The notes beneath the pieces are model-generated. The model did not search any database and was not told where the DNA came from. It saw only the letters and a program-made list of their open reading frames with translations. A stretch of DNA of 64,000 bases from JANXUR01 sp038229415 (GTDB taxonomy: Bacteria; Acidobacteriota; Terriglobia; Terriglobales; Acidobacteriaceae), in NCBI GenBank assembly GCA_038229415.1, contig JBBROM010000018.1:1-64000 (forward strand), given 5' to 3'. Shown here one piece after another: positions 8,996 to 18,180 of the stretch. The translations under genes and the position numbers were made by a program. How positions within the stretch are numbered: position 1 is the stretch's first letter; each line of letters opens with the position of its first letter.

Positions 8996-9072
8996 AGGCG
9001 CGTAGCTCAGTTGGTTAGAGCGCTTCCTTGACACGGAAGAGGTCAGGAGTTCGAGTCTCCTCGTGCCTACCA
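8996..9072 (+). tRNA. tRNA-Val (anticodon GAC)
   Basis: The acceptor arm AGGCGCG pairs with CGTGCCT (one G-U pair). The D arm GCTCAGTTGGTTAGAGC, anticodon stem CTTCC/GGAAG with GAC at 9030-9032, and T arm with GTTCGAGTC are all intact, and CCA is encoded at 9070-9072. Confidence 0.97.
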
Positions 9073-9182
9073 TTCTTTTCCATTACTTGCATCATCCCGC
9101 CAAACCTGGCAACCACTCCATTCGCGATCTGTGACGCGGCTTGTGCCATCATTCCTTTTTTGCCGTGGCGTAAAATTATTCC

Positions 9183-10490
9183 GTGAATGGGCGAACCCGA
9201 ACTCGTCTTTGGACATTTAAGACATTTAAGACACTTGGGATGCTTGCCACAGGATGCGTGGCGCTCTTTTCGCTGACGTTTTCGTTGGCACAGCAAACGA
9301 AAACTCCTGACGACGGAGTCTTCAAGATTCAGGCGAATGTTGACAGGGTGTTGGTGCCGGTTGTGGTTCGTGACAAGCATGGCTTGCCGGTGGGCGATCT
9401 GAAGAGTGAAGACTTTCAGGTCTTTGACAACGACAAGCTGCATCCTTTGTCCGGATTTTCGATAGAAGAGCGACCCGGGGCGACGAACGGCGGGGCAAAT
9501 TCTACAACTTTCAAAACACCCGCCGGGGCTTCAACATCATCCGCTCCGAACTCCCGGCGCATCATCGTATTCTTGTTCGACGACCTGCACTTGGACGCCA
9601 CCGATCTGGCCAACGCTAAAAAGGCCAGCGCGAATTTGCTGTCTGGGACGTTGCTGGATTCAGATGTCGCTGCCGTTGTCTCCATCTCTGGCAAGACGAA
9701 CAGCGGTGTGACCAACAATCGGACGAAGTTGCTGGACGCGATCAAGAGCCTGCAACCGCAAACCGTGTATCGAACCGCCGAAGCAGATTGTCCGAACGTT
9801 AACTACTATCAAGCCGACCTCATTGAAAACAAGAACGACGAGAATGCACTGCAGGATGCGATGCAGCAAATCCGGGTCTGTAGCCCGACCAAACCTGACC
9901 TGGTGGAAGGCCAGGCGAGACAGGCTGCGCGGCGCGTCTTACTTGCAGGTGAGCAGGATGTTCAGGTAACGCTTGCCTCCATCACGGAATTCGTGCGCAG
10001 AATGGGCGCCTTTCCCTGGCAGCGCACCATGATTCTGGTGTCTCCCGGGTTCCTCACACTCGCGCCGGAAGCTTTTTCCGCGGAGTCGCACCTGATTGAC
10101 CTGGCGGCTCAGTACAATGTGACGATTTCCACTCTGGACGCGCGCGGGCTGTACACCACCGCCGTGGCTGCCAGCGCCGATACCCGGCGCGGGTACGCGC
10201 AGGAGATTACGGCGCTACGGAGCACGTCGCTCACCCAGACTGCAAATCCGCTGGCGGCTCTCGCCGACGGAACGGGCGGCACGTTCTTTCAAAACAGCAA
10301 CGACCTGAATGCCGGATTCAAGCTGCTTACAGAGGCACCAGAGTCCGTTTACCTGCTGGAGCTTTCGCTTGCCAACGAGCGGCATAATGGTGCCTATCAT
10401 CGGCTGAAGGTGAAAGTAATCCGCGATGGCCTTCAGGTACATGCACGCCACGGCTACTTCATGCCCAAGGCCGAGAAAAAGAAAAAGTAG
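9183..10490 (+). CDS. VWFA-related protein, acidobacterial type
   Basis: A 435-residue protein with an N-terminal hydrophobic signal segment (GMLATGCVALFSLTFSLAQ), then FKIQANVDRVLVPVVVRD and LKSEDFQVFDN, which open the 'VWFA-related Acidobacterial domain' family. IVFLFDDLHLDATD is the divergent MIDAS-like strand, and TMILVSPGFLTLAPEAF follows in the second half. Members are exported and thought to mediate protein contacts; no enzyme activity is known. The first ATG at 9183 is used, but the ATG at 9240 would give a shorter signal peptide. The next gene begins 15 bases later and may be co-transcribed. Confidence 0.9.
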   Translation: MNGRTRTRLWTFKTFKTLGMLATGCVALFSLTFSLAQQTKTPDDGVFKIQANVDRVLVPVVVRDKHGLPVGDLKSEDFQVFDNDKLHPLSGFSIEERPGATNGGANSTTFKTPAGASTSSAPNSRRIIVFLFDDLHLDATDLANAKKASANLLSGTLLDSDVAAVVSISGKTNSGVTNNRTKLLDAIKSLQPQTVYRTAEADCPNVNYYQADLIENKNDENALQDAMQQIRVCSPTKPDLVEGQARQAARRVLLAGEQDVQVTLASITEFVRRMGAFPWQRTMILVSPGFLTLAPEAFSAESHLIDLAAQYNVTISTLDARGLYTTAVAASADTRRGYAQEITALRSTSLTQTANPLAALADGTGGTFFQNSNDLNAGFKLLTEAPESVYLLELSLANERHNGAYHRLKVKVIRDGLQVHARHGYFMPKAEKKKK

Positions 10491-10505
10491 AACGGTGAGG
10501 TTTCA

Positions 10506-11648
10506 ATGCTGCTCGACTATTTTCCCAAGCCGTTCCTCAAGTTCGTCATCTGGCTCTATCAGCAGAAGTGGTATCACTGGGTCGCCTCCATACTGCTCGG
10601 CTTCTGGGACGTAGTCTTCGGGGCGATTTATCGCCTGCAAGATGGGCTCCAGGGCAACAGCTTGTGGAAGGATTGGCAAAATCGGCCCTGCCCGTCCTAT
10701 CCCATCCCGATGACCGACAATGACGTTCCGGTCAAGCCCGAACGGTCGGATGCGGCCGGTACATTCATCGCGACTATGATCGTCACCTATGTGGAAGCGG
10801 CAGAACTTACGGCATTGCTGCCGGAACACGTGGAACTCGACCCAAGTTATGTTTGTGACAATGTGCTAAACCAGATGCGCGTTGACCCAATAAATTCAAG
10901 TGTTCCCACTTTGAATCACCCTGACAAAGTACACGCGATCATCTATATGTGCGGCTATACCGAGAACCTGCGTCGCGTGTGGAATCCGCTGCCGGGTCTT
11001 AGTTACATGGAATTCGCTGTGGGGATTCCCAATGTCAAGATCAAGCGCCCCGGCGGATACGACTTTCCGTTTTTTTACCTGCCTACTCTATGGCTAAGTC
11101 GTTTCTATCCCGTATGGATGGGCTGGATGGTCGGCTATCTGAAGCACTGGGGTTGGGTTTACGGGGAAGATACTACTTATCACATCGCCAAGCTTGGTGG
11201 AAAGAAGATACTGTCGGCAAGTTTCGAGATGGGCTCATTGCCACCGCTGACTATGGGGGATCCCAACGCCGCGCCCTGGCGCGAATTACTGGATCAGCCG
11301 CAAGCTAACCCGTTCGGGCAGGATCAATTCCTCTATCTCCACTACCATTGGGATTGGAGCGCCGCGCTGTTGCAGCCAGTGAGTGCAGACGTCGAGGTCT
11401 TCGACAAACTGCCCGGATTGTCGCCCGGAAAGTATCACTTCGCGCCGATCAATCTGGGTCACTGGGTGAACGGCATGCCGCCTGCAGGGGCGTTCCGTCT
11501 GTGCGCTCCCTTCGAGTTGCTGTCCCCATTTGACCGCGAATCTCTTGCTGACTGGCGGATGATGATGCCGCTGGTGCCAGCCTACGGGGCCGTGCCGCCT
11601 ACTCCTGCTCAGCCCGCCGATGCACCTAAGGCAGATTCTCTACGCTGA
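10506..11648 (+). CDS. unrecognised protein, possibly acetoacetate-decarboxylase-like fold
   Basis: A 380-residue protein rich in aromatic residues. The N-terminus has an amphipathic, tryptophan-rich stretch (YQQKWYHWVASILLGFWDVV) that may contact a membrane. The middle (LSYMEFAVGIPNVKIK, then DFPFFYLPTLWLSRFYP and KKILSASFEMG) is reminiscent of acetoacetate decarboxylase-like proteins, but I cannot point to the catalytic lysine. It lies 15 bases after the VWFA gene, so a joint role at the cell surface is conceivable. Confidence 0.6.
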   Translation: MLLDYFPKPFLKFVIWLYQQKWYHWVASILLGFWDVVFGAIYRLQDGLQGNSLWKDWQNRPCPSYPIPMTDNDVPVKPERSDAAGTFIATMIVTYVEAAELTALLPEHVELDPSYVCDNVLNQMRVDPINSSVPTLNHPDKVHAIIYMCGYTENLRRVWNPLPGLSYMEFAVGIPNVKIKRPGGYDFPFFYLPTLWLSRFYPVWMGWMVGYLKHWGWVYGEDTTYHIAKLGGKKILSASFEMGSLPPLTMGDPNAAPWRELLDQPQANPFGQDQFLYLHYHWDWSAALLQPVSADVEVFDKLPGLSPGKYHFAPINLGHWVNGMPPAGAFRLCAPFELLSPFDRESLADWRMMMPLVPAYGAVPPTPAQPADAPKADSLR

Positions 11649-11716
11649 CCCTCACGCTGACCCTAAGTACGAAGCACCGTGAATCGTGAAGATGGCTTGA
11701 AGTGCGATGATACTTT

Positions 11717-12934
11717 GTGCGGAAATTTGATTCGATCATCATTGGAGCCGGCGCGGCGGGGTTAATGTGCGCCCTGCAGGCGGGGCAGCGCGGACGCCGC
11801 GTGTTGCTGCTCGATCATGCCGACCGCATCGGCAAGAAGATTCTCATCTCCGGCGGCGGCCGCTGCAACTTCACCAATCTGCATTGCACACCTGAAAACT
11901 TCCTCTCGGCTAATCCACACTTTTGCAAGTCGGCACTGGCGTCTTACCAGCCCGCTGACTTTATTGCGTTGGTCGAAAAGCACGGCATTACATATCACGA
12001 AAAGACGCTCGGGCAACTGTTCTGTGATGGCTCAGCGCGGCAGATCGTGGAGATGTTGGAGTCCGAGTGCCGGGCTGCTGGGGTAACGATCCATACCGGT
12101 GTCAGAGTGATCAGCGTCCGTCGCGATGAGAATCCCAAGAATTTTCTGCTAACCACGAGCGGCTTTGGGCCCAATCCGGGCGAGATGGTCGAGCTGACGG
12201 CATCTGCTCTCGTGATTGCCACCGGAGGGCTTTCGATCCCCAAGCTTGGAGCGACAGCTTTCGGCTACGAGATCGCGCATCAGTTTGGGGTCGACATTGT
12301 CGAGTGCCGTCCCGGGCTGGTGCCGCTGGTATTTTCGGCGGAAGATCGCGAGCGCTGGTGCGACCTGGCCGGAGTAGCCACAACCGTCGTGGCGTCCGCG
12401 GAACCGGAAAATTCGAGGCGCCCGGTGCCCACGTTTCGCGAAAAGATGCTGATCACGCATCGCGGGTTAAGTGGCCCGGCGATTTTGCAGATATCCTCTT
12501 ACTGGCTACCTGGCAAAGCGCTTACCCTCGATGTTGCACCTGACTCTGAACCAACCGCTCAGATGCGAAGCCGTCCCGCCAGACGCGACCTCAGCGCGTT
12601 CTGGGCTGCTCTCCGAGCGGTGCTGCCGCAGCGCCTAGCCGAGCGCTGGACGGAACTCTATCCGCCCGAAGATTGGTCCAACACGGCACTGGTCAACGCC
12701 GAACGGGCGCTACACGGCTGGCGCATCGTCCCTGCAGGCACCGAAGGTTACGAGAAGGCTGAGGTAACCGCCGGCGGCGTGGATACGCGTGAACTCTCGG
12801 CGCAGACGATGGAGTGCCGCAAAGTTCCGGGGCTGTACTTTATTGGCGAAGTCGTGGACGTGACTGGCCACCTTGGTGGCTTCAACTTCCAGTGGGCGTG
12901 GGCCTCGGGCGCGGCGGCTGGCCAACATCTGTAA
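11717..12934 (+). CDS. YhiN / HI0933-family FAD-dependent oxidoreductase
   Basis: A 405-residue flavoprotein. The dinucleotide fold SIIIGAGAAGLMCALQAGQR is at residues 5-24, GKKILISGGGRCNFTN is the family signature, and the C-terminal GLYFIGEVVDVTGHLGGFN closes the FAD site. The family has no firmly assigned reaction; it is often annotated as an aminoacetone oxidase-like or tRNA-related enzyme. The start is GTG at 11717. It ends about 34 bases before the promoter of the peptide/HDO unit. Confidence 0.88.
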   Translation: MRKFDSIIIGAGAAGLMCALQAGQRGRRVLLLDHADRIGKKILISGGGRCNFTNLHCTPENFLSANPHFCKSALASYQPADFIALVEKHGITYHEKTLGQLFCDGSARQIVEMLESECRAAGVTIHTGVRVISVRRDENPKNFLLTTSGFGPNPGEMVELTASALVIATGGLSIPKLGATAFGYEIAHQFGVDIVECRPGLVPLVFSAEDRERWCDLAGVATTVVASAEPENSRRPVPTFREKMLITHRGLSGPAILQISSYWLPGKALTLDVAPDSEPTAQMRSRPARRDLSAFWAALRAVLPQRLAERWTELYPPEDWSNTALVNAERALHGWRIVPAGTEGYEKAEVTAGGVDTRELSAQTMECRKVPGLYFIGEVVDVTGHLGGFNFQWAWASGAAAGQHL

Positions 12935-12967
12935 GTGAGTGCAGTGCCAACTTTATCGTTGCATTTC

Positions 12968-12996
12968 TTGACTTTGCGGATGTCGCCGCCTATAAC
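12968..12996 (+). promoter_or_regulatory. near-consensus sigma-70 promoter
   Basis: TTGACT (12968-12973) and TATAAC (12991-12996) are separated by exactly 17 bases. Transcription would start near 13003 and give a leader of about 117 bases before the 13120 peptide gene. Confidence 0.7.
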
Positions 12997-13119
12997 TGTC
13001 GCATCCGTATTGCGGGCAGCGGCGCGATGTTGCGGTGCTTGTTCGCATACTTCTGGCAGAGTCAGAGCGCGAGGAAGCGCGATTCTGAGCGCCACCTGCC
13101 TTCGAGGAGAAAAAGACTT

Positions 13120-13311
13120 ATGAGCACACATTCCAAGCTGGAAAAACTGGAAACCGCCGGAATTCTGGAGCGTCGCCATTTTTCCGAAGAAGAACTCAAG
13201 CTGGTGGATGACATCAGCGAGGAAGAGATTGAAGTTCTGATCCGTCTTCGCCAAAAGATGGGTGCCGCACCCGACGATAAGCCCCACATTCGCCCGAATA
13301 TCGCCCTGTAG
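13120..13311 (+). CDS. 63-residue peptide, candidate RiPP-like precursor
   Basis: The ATG at 13120 follows GAGGAGAAAAAGACTT, a good ribosome binding site, and a near-consensus promoter lies 124 bases upstream. Residues 6-47 look like a compact acidic helical leader (LEKLETAGILERRHF, then SEEELKLVDDISEEEIEVLI), similar in style to leader domains of modified peptides. Residues 49-63, AAPDDKPHIRPNIAL, are a proline-, Asp- and His-containing tail without Cys, which could be the modified part. The gene for a heme-oxygenase-like enzyme starts eight bases after its stop. That this is a precursor peptide is inference; it could also be a small regulatory subunit. Confidence 0.65.
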   Translation: MSTHSKLEKLETAGILERRHFSEEELKLVDDISEEEIEVLIRLRQKMGAAPDDKPHIRPNIAL

Positions 13312-13319
13312 GGCTGATC

Positions 13320-14072
13320 ATGCTGCAAGATAGCGGCCACGCGGCCGGACTATTGGATACACAAGCTCTGACTCGGGCGGTGGAGGTATCTGCCTCGCCC
13401 AGCCGGTTGCTGGCGCTCAAGCTGCGGCTGGCGTCCGCCAGCGTCCGTGCGTCCACGCTGCGGTTCTGGGAGCATCCCAACCTGCGGCAGATGTTCCCGC
13501 ACTTCATGCTCGACTTGTACAGCATTATGCGGTGCAGTGTGCCTCTGATGGAGGCAGCCGAGGCCGAGGCGAAGAGGCTCGCACCCAACGATCCGGTTGC
13601 AGCCATGCTGGTGCCCTATCTGGCGCATCATCAGGAAGAAGAGCGCCCGCACGCGGACTGGCATCTGGACGATTTGGTGGTGCTCGGCATGGATCGCGAA
13701 AAAGTCGCGGCTAGCTCGCCCAGTCCGTTGGTCGCCAACCTGATCGGCGCGCAATATGCGTGGATCTTCCACGGGCACCCGGTGGCGTTGCTGGGCTACA
13801 TGATTCAGCTCGAGGGCAATCCCCCGACCCGGCAACACATTGAAGAGATTCGCGAGGTTACCGGTTACCCGGCGGAGGCTTTTCGATGCCTGCTGGTGCA
13901 TGCGGAAAACGATCCGCACCACGATGCCGACCTCAATGAGCTGCTCGATGCCATGCCGCTGACCCCGGCGCAAAATACTCTCGTCGCTATGAGTGCTCTC
14001 CATGCGGCGGAGTCCATCGCTGCTCTGCTGGATCATCTGGTGGACATACACGGGGCAACTCCGGCAAACTGA
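13320..14072 (+). CDS. heme-oxygenase-like (HDO/Haem_oxygenas_2) metalloenzyme
   Basis: A 250-residue all-helical protein. The metal-ligand pattern of heme-oxygenase-like iron oxidases is visible: E108-x2-H111 within HHQEEERPHADW, E165 in MIQLEG, and H194-x3-D198-x2-H201 in HAENDPHHDAD. Relatives include fatty-acid decarboxylases (UndA), CADD-type and N-oxygenase (SznF-like) enzymes, which use one or two irons and O2. The gene lies eight bases after the 63-residue peptide gene, so the two are almost surely translated together; oxidation of the peptide tail is a natural hypothesis. A plain TenA/PqqC-like protein is the alternative. Start ATG at 13320. Confidence 0.75.
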   Translation: MLQDSGHAAGLLDTQALTRAVEVSASPSRLLALKLRLASASVRASTLRFWEHPNLRQMFPHFMLDLYSIMRCSVPLMEAAEAEAKRLAPNDPVAAMLVPYLAHHQEEERPHADWHLDDLVVLGMDREKVAASSPSPLVANLIGAQYAWIFHGHPVALLGYMIQLEGNPPTRQHIEEIREVTGYPAEAFRCLLVHAENDPHHDADLNELLDAMPLTPAQNTLVAMSALHAAESIAALLDHLVDIHGATPAN

Positions 14073-14103
14073 AGATTCCCCTTAGGCGGACCCCGACCCA
14101 ACC

Positions 14104-16398
14104 ATGCAAGGCAAGATCATCTCGCATTACCACATCCTGCAAGAGCTTGGCGCGGGCGCCATGGGCGTGGTGTGGAAGGCGCACGACCTCAGCCTGGACC
14201 GCTTTGTCGCGCTCAAGTTCCTGCCGCTGAGCCATGAGCAAGACCCCACACTGCGCCAGCGGCTCATTCGCGAAGCCCGCTCCGCGGCGAGTCTGGATCA
14301 TCCCAACATCTGCACCATTCACGAGATTGATGAGAACGCCGATGGCTACACGCTGCTGGCGATGGCGTACTACGAGGGTGAAACACTGGCCGCCCGCATT
14401 CGGCGCGGGCGTCTGGGCCTCTCGGAAGCGCTCAATATCGTGCGGCAGATTCTCGCGGGCCTGGCCCATGCACACGACAAGAACGTGATTCACCGCGACA
14501 TCAAGCCGTCGAACATCATGATCGGCCCGCGCGGCGAAGTGAAGATCGTGGACTTCGGTCTCGCCAAGCTCACCGGTTCTACTGACGGCCTTACCGCAAG
14601 CGGGTCGGTTGTGGGCACGGTCAACTATCTTGCCCCAGAGCTGCTGCTGGGCAATCCCGCCGATGGCCGCGCCGATATTTGGTCCACTGCTGTGCTTTTG
14701 TATGAGTTGCTCACCGGCGTTCCGGCATTCAATGGCCCCAGCACATACGCCGTGCTCCACGCGATTACGCACGATCAACCACGTTCGCTTTCAGAGATTC
14801 GGCCCGACATTCCAGCCGCGATTGACCCGATCTTGCGGCACGCGCTGGCCAAGGAGCCTGAGCGCCGTTACCAGACCGCGGATGAGTTTCTTTCCGATCT
14901 AACCCGCCTGGCGGGCGGCTCGACCGCCATCCACTCAACCGACGACAACGCCACAGTGGCCCTCGACCTGACTCCATTGCGTACGGGCGTCGTCGCGGCG
15001 GAACGCTCAATTCTGGTGCTGCCCTTCGTAAACCTGGGCGGAGCTGCGGAGTGGGAGTATTTTGTGGACGGTCTGACCGACGAGATCATCACTGACCTTT
15101 CCAGCATTCACTCCATTCGCGTAATCAGCAGCACTTCAGCGATGAAGCTGAAGGGCAAGCCGGTAGACTTGGAAAAAACGGCCCGCGAATTGAGCCTGCA
15201 ATATGTGCTGGAAGGCGCGGCGCGCATCTCCGGCAACAGCCTGCGCCTGAACGCCAAGCTCATTAATCCGGTGACCGACACGCTGGAGTGGGCGGAAAAA
15301 TACGTCGGCACGCTCGAAGACATCTTTGAGATTCAGGAGAGCCTCTCGCGCCGGATTGTGGACGCTCTCAAGCTGAAGCTGACGCCGAAGGAAGAACAAC
15401 GCCTGGCGGCGCGGCCGTTCCCCGATATTCGCGCCTACGAGTATTACCTGAAGGCCAAGCACGAGATTCTTGCCTATTCCGGCGATGCGCTGCAACGTGC
15501 TCTCGGCTATCTGGAAAAAGGCGAAGAGATTATTGGCGAGAACTCGATTCTGCTCGCGGCTAAAGGTCAGGTGTACTGGCAATTTGTGAATGCCGGGGTG
15601 TCGTCTGACCCGAAGTATCTGGAAAAGGCCCGCGACTGCGCGAATCGGGTGCTGGTGCTGGAGCCGGGGGCCTCGCATGGCAATCGGCTGCTGGGGCTGG
15701 TGAATCTGCTGGAAGGCAAGTCGCAGGAAGCGGTGTTGCGGTTGAAAGATGCGATGGCGGTGGATCCGAATGATCCTGACGCGATCAGCTGGTTCTGCGC
15801 CATTTGCGGACTGAGTGGAAGAGCCGAGCAGGCGAAATCCTTGGCGAAGCGGCTGCTGGCGATTGACCCGCTCACGCCCATCTACCAGTTTATTCCGGGC
15901 TTGTTGGCGATGATGTCCGGAGACTATGCCGCAGCCTTCGCCCCCTTTGAAAAGGCGCTGGCCGATGAACCCGGCAACCCGATGTTGCAGATGATGTATG
16001 GCCTGCTGCTGGCCCAGAGCCGCAGAGATGAAGATGCGTGCCAGGTGTTCGCCAAGCTGTCGGCGGAACAGCCGGACGTTTTCTTTAGCCAGATCGGCAG
16101 TGTGCTGCGTCATGCCCTTTGCGGAGAGAAGGCAGACGCTCTAGCCGCGATGACGCCAGAACTGGCGGCCAGCGCCGCAGGTGATCCGCAGTATGCCTGG
16201 CACATGGCGCAGGCGTATGCGCTGTTGGGCGAAGTTGACGAAGGCATTCGCTGGCTGGGCACGGCGGTCAATATTGGCTTTATCAACTACCCGGTGATGG
16301 CGGAGCATGACCCTCTGCTCGCAAACCTTCGCGCCGAACCTGCTTTCACGGCTCTGATGAAGGATGTCCACGCCCGCTGGAAGGCCTTCGTGGCATAG
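14104..16398 (+). CDS. Ser/Thr protein kinase with TolB-like and TPR-like C-terminal region
   Basis: A 764-residue kinase. Residues 10-275 are a complete kinase domain: GAGAMG at 16-21, the ATP lysine K38 in VALKF, HRDIKPSN with D132, and DFG from D150. Residues from about 300 (ILVLPFVNLGGAAEWEYFVDGLTDE) match the FlgO/TolB-like domain often found in adenylate-cyclase-type fusions, and residues from about 440 form TPR-like helices. No membrane helix is obvious between kinase and C-terminus, unlike many PknB-type proteins, so it should be cytosolic. It begins 31 bases after the HDO gene and could be read from the same transcript. Such fusions are abundant in Acidobacteriota. Confidence 0.93.
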   Translation: MQGKIISHYHILQELGAGAMGVVWKAHDLSLDRFVALKFLPLSHEQDPTLRQRLIREARSAASLDHPNICTIHEIDENADGYTLLAMAYYEGETLAARIRRGRLGLSEALNIVRQILAGLAHAHDKNVIHRDIKPSNIMIGPRGEVKIVDFGLAKLTGSTDGLTASGSVVGTVNYLAPELLLGNPADGRADIWSTAVLLYELLTGVPAFNGPSTYAVLHAITHDQPRSLSEIRPDIPAAIDPILRHALAKEPERRYQTADEFLSDLTRLAGGSTAIHSTDDNATVALDLTPLRTGVVAAERSILVLPFVNLGGAAEWEYFVDGLTDEIITDLSSIHSIRVISSTSAMKLKGKPVDLEKTARELSLQYVLEGAARISGNSLRLNAKLINPVTDTLEWAEKYVGTLEDIFEIQESLSRRIVDALKLKLTPKEEQRLAARPFPDIRAYEYYLKAKHEILAYSGDALQRALGYLEKGEEIIGENSILLAAKGQVYWQFVNAGVSSDPKYLEKARDCANRVLVLEPGASHGNRLLGLVNLLEGKSQEAVLRLKDAMAVDPNDPDAISWFCAICGLSGRAEQAKSLAKRLLAIDPLTPIYQFIPGLLAMMSGDYAAAFAPFEKALADEPGNPMLQMMYGLLLAQSRRDEDACQVFAKLSAEQPDVFFSQIGSVLRHALCGEKADALAAMTPELAASAAGDPQYAWHMAQAYALLGEVDEGIRWLGTAVNIGFINYPVMAEHDPLLANLRAEPAFTALMKDVHARWKAFVA

Positions 16399-16407
16399 TG
16401 GAATGCT

Positions 16408-18180
16408 ATGGCAACTGCGAAATCCAAATCAAAGCCCAAGTCCAAATTGAAGCCAGCTTCGCGCTCCAAGGCACCGAAGGCGAGTTTGCGAGAGCGCGCG
16501 GCTGAGCTTCGTGCGACGCTCGTCTTGCGGCGACCCAACAAGCTGGCGGATGCACATAGCACGCTGGGCAAGCAGCTTCCCTATCGCAAGGTTCACCTCA
16601 CCCCCGCTGATTTCGCAGCTTCACATGCGGCGGTGGAGGCGGACATCCGTTTTCTACGGGGGTTCGCCCGTAAGCATGGCTTGCAGGTGGAAGAAGTGCG
16701 TCGCTCGGCCCGGCTAATGATTTTGGCTGGGCCTGAGGCTGCGATGAGCGCAGTGTTTTCGGAACCAACCCTTGCAATTCAGGCTTCGGCGGACACGAGC
16801 CGGAAGAGTACGAAAAACGACAAAGTGGTTGGTGCAAAGGCCCCCTCCATTCCAGCAGAGCTGACCCAATATGTGGATGCTGTTTTCGGAGTCCACTTTC
16901 AGTCGGTTGCGGTGCAGCGTGCCAAGCACTGGCACACCATCATTTCTAAGCAGGTTAAGACGAAACCTAGCAAGTCCACCCGCCCTTCGATTTCTGATCT
17001 CGAACAAGCCTACGGGTTTCCGCCGGGCACCGATGGGGCGGGACAGTGCATCGCGATCCTGGAATTTGGCGGCGGTTTTCACCGGGAGGACCTGCAAGCC
17101 TATTTTTCGTCGCTGGGCAAGCCCATGCCCAAGATCACTGAAGTTTCCGTGGACGGCGTTACCAACCAACCTGCGAGTCCGCAACAAGTGCATCGCTTTT
17201 TGGACGTCGTGGAAGGCAAGCGTCCTGTGCCCAAGGCAGGAACAGCGCGAGAGGCATTGGACGCTCCCCAGTGTACGGTGGAAACGACGATGGATGTTGA
17301 ACTGGCGGGAGCGTTGGCACCCGCTGCACACTTGGTGGTCTACTTCGCTTCCCCAACGGAGCAGGGCATTGTTCACGCACTTTCCCAGGCCATCCATGAC
17401 CATCGCAATCGCCCATCCGTGATCTCGATCAGTTGGGGTGAGGCTGAGCCAAGTTTTTCCGAGTTCTTTACGGTTCAGATTGACCGCCTGTTGCATGATG
17501 CGGCGCACCTGGGCATCACGGTTTGCGCCTCCAGTGGTGATATGGGTGCGAAAGATGGTTCACCGGACGGCGAGGCTGCTGTCAACTTTCCAGCCAGCAG
17601 CCCGCACTGCCTTGGCTGCGGAGGAACCACAGTAGAGTTCGCGGGGTCGCGGATCGTCGAAGAAAAGGTTTGGAATGCGGTGCGTCACGGCATTCCAGGT
17701 GCGACCGGTGGGGGGGTGAGCCGCCGCTTTGGTTTGCCGGAGTGGCAACGCAACGCGGCCGTGCCGTCCAGCCCACTGAAGCAGCCGGGCCGCGGCGTAC
17801 CGGACGTGGCGGGCCCCGCTGATCCGGATTCAGGCCCGGCAATTATCGTGGGCGGTCGCGAGAGTTTCGCCTGTGGCACCAGTGCGGTGGTTCCGTTCTG
17901 GGCGGCGATGATCGCACGCTTCAATCAGGCCTTGCACCGGCACACCCGTGGCTCCCGCTGCGGGTATCTGAACCCGCTGATGTACAAAATTCGGGCGGGC
18001 GATGTTTTGCAAGCCGGGGGCAGGCAAAGCGGCAAGGCAAGTGGCGGCTCGCCATTTCGGCCCATTCTTAAGGGCGAAAATGGAGGGTATGTTGCGGGCC
18101 CCGGATGGAATCCCTGCACCGGCCTCGGGTCACCCATCGGGGAAAGATTATTCGCGCTGCTGGTACCCAAACCCCGATAG
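16408..18180 (+). CDS. S53 family peptidase (sedolisin / kumamolisin-like)
   Basis: A 590-residue acid serine-carboxyl protease. It starts with a Lys/Ser/Pro-rich tail, then a pro-kumamolisin activation domain (about 45-150), then the catalytic domain. The catalytic set is visible: E292 and D296 in ETTMD, oxyanion D378 in CASSGDMG and S492 in FACGTSAVVPFWA; the C-terminal GPGWNPCTGLGSP belongs to the calcium-site region. There is no hydrophobic signal peptide, only the basic N-terminus. It starts ten bases after the kinase stop. Its 3' end overlaps the converging regulator gene by 113 bases. Confidence 0.93.
   Translation: MATAKSKSKPKSKLKPASRSKAPKASLRERAAELRATLVLRRPNKLADAHSTLGKQLPYRKVHLTPADFAASHAAVEADIRFLRGFARKHGLQVEEVRRSARLMILAGPEAAMSAVFSEPTLAIQASADTSRKSTKNDKVVGAKAPSIPAELTQYVDAVFGVHFQSVAVQRAKHWHTIISKQVKTKPSKSTRPSISDLEQAYGFPPGTDGAGQCIAILEFGGGFHREDLQAYFSSLGKPMPKITEVSVDGVTNQPASPQQVHRFLDVVEGKRPVPKAGTAREALDAPQCTVETTMDVELAGALAPAAHLVVYFASPTEQGIVHALSQAIHDHRNRPSVISISWGEAEPSFSEFFTVQIDRLLHDAAHLGITVCASSGDMGAKDGSPDGEAAVNFPASSPHCLGCGGTTVEFAGSRIVEEKVWNAVRHGIPGATGGGVSRRFGLPEWQRNAAVPSSPLKQPGRGVPDVAGPADPDSGPAIIVGGRESFACGTSAVVPFWAAMIARFNQALHRHTRGSRCGYLNPLMYKIRAGDVLQAGGRQSGKASGGSPFRPILKGENGGYVAGPGWNPCTGLGSPIGERLFALLVPKPR

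Noticed and set aside
12814..13119. Longer version of the 63-residue peptide gene starting at 12814
   Set aside because: The extension overlaps the flavoprotein gene and runs through the promoter; the ATG at 13120 has a clear ribosome binding site.
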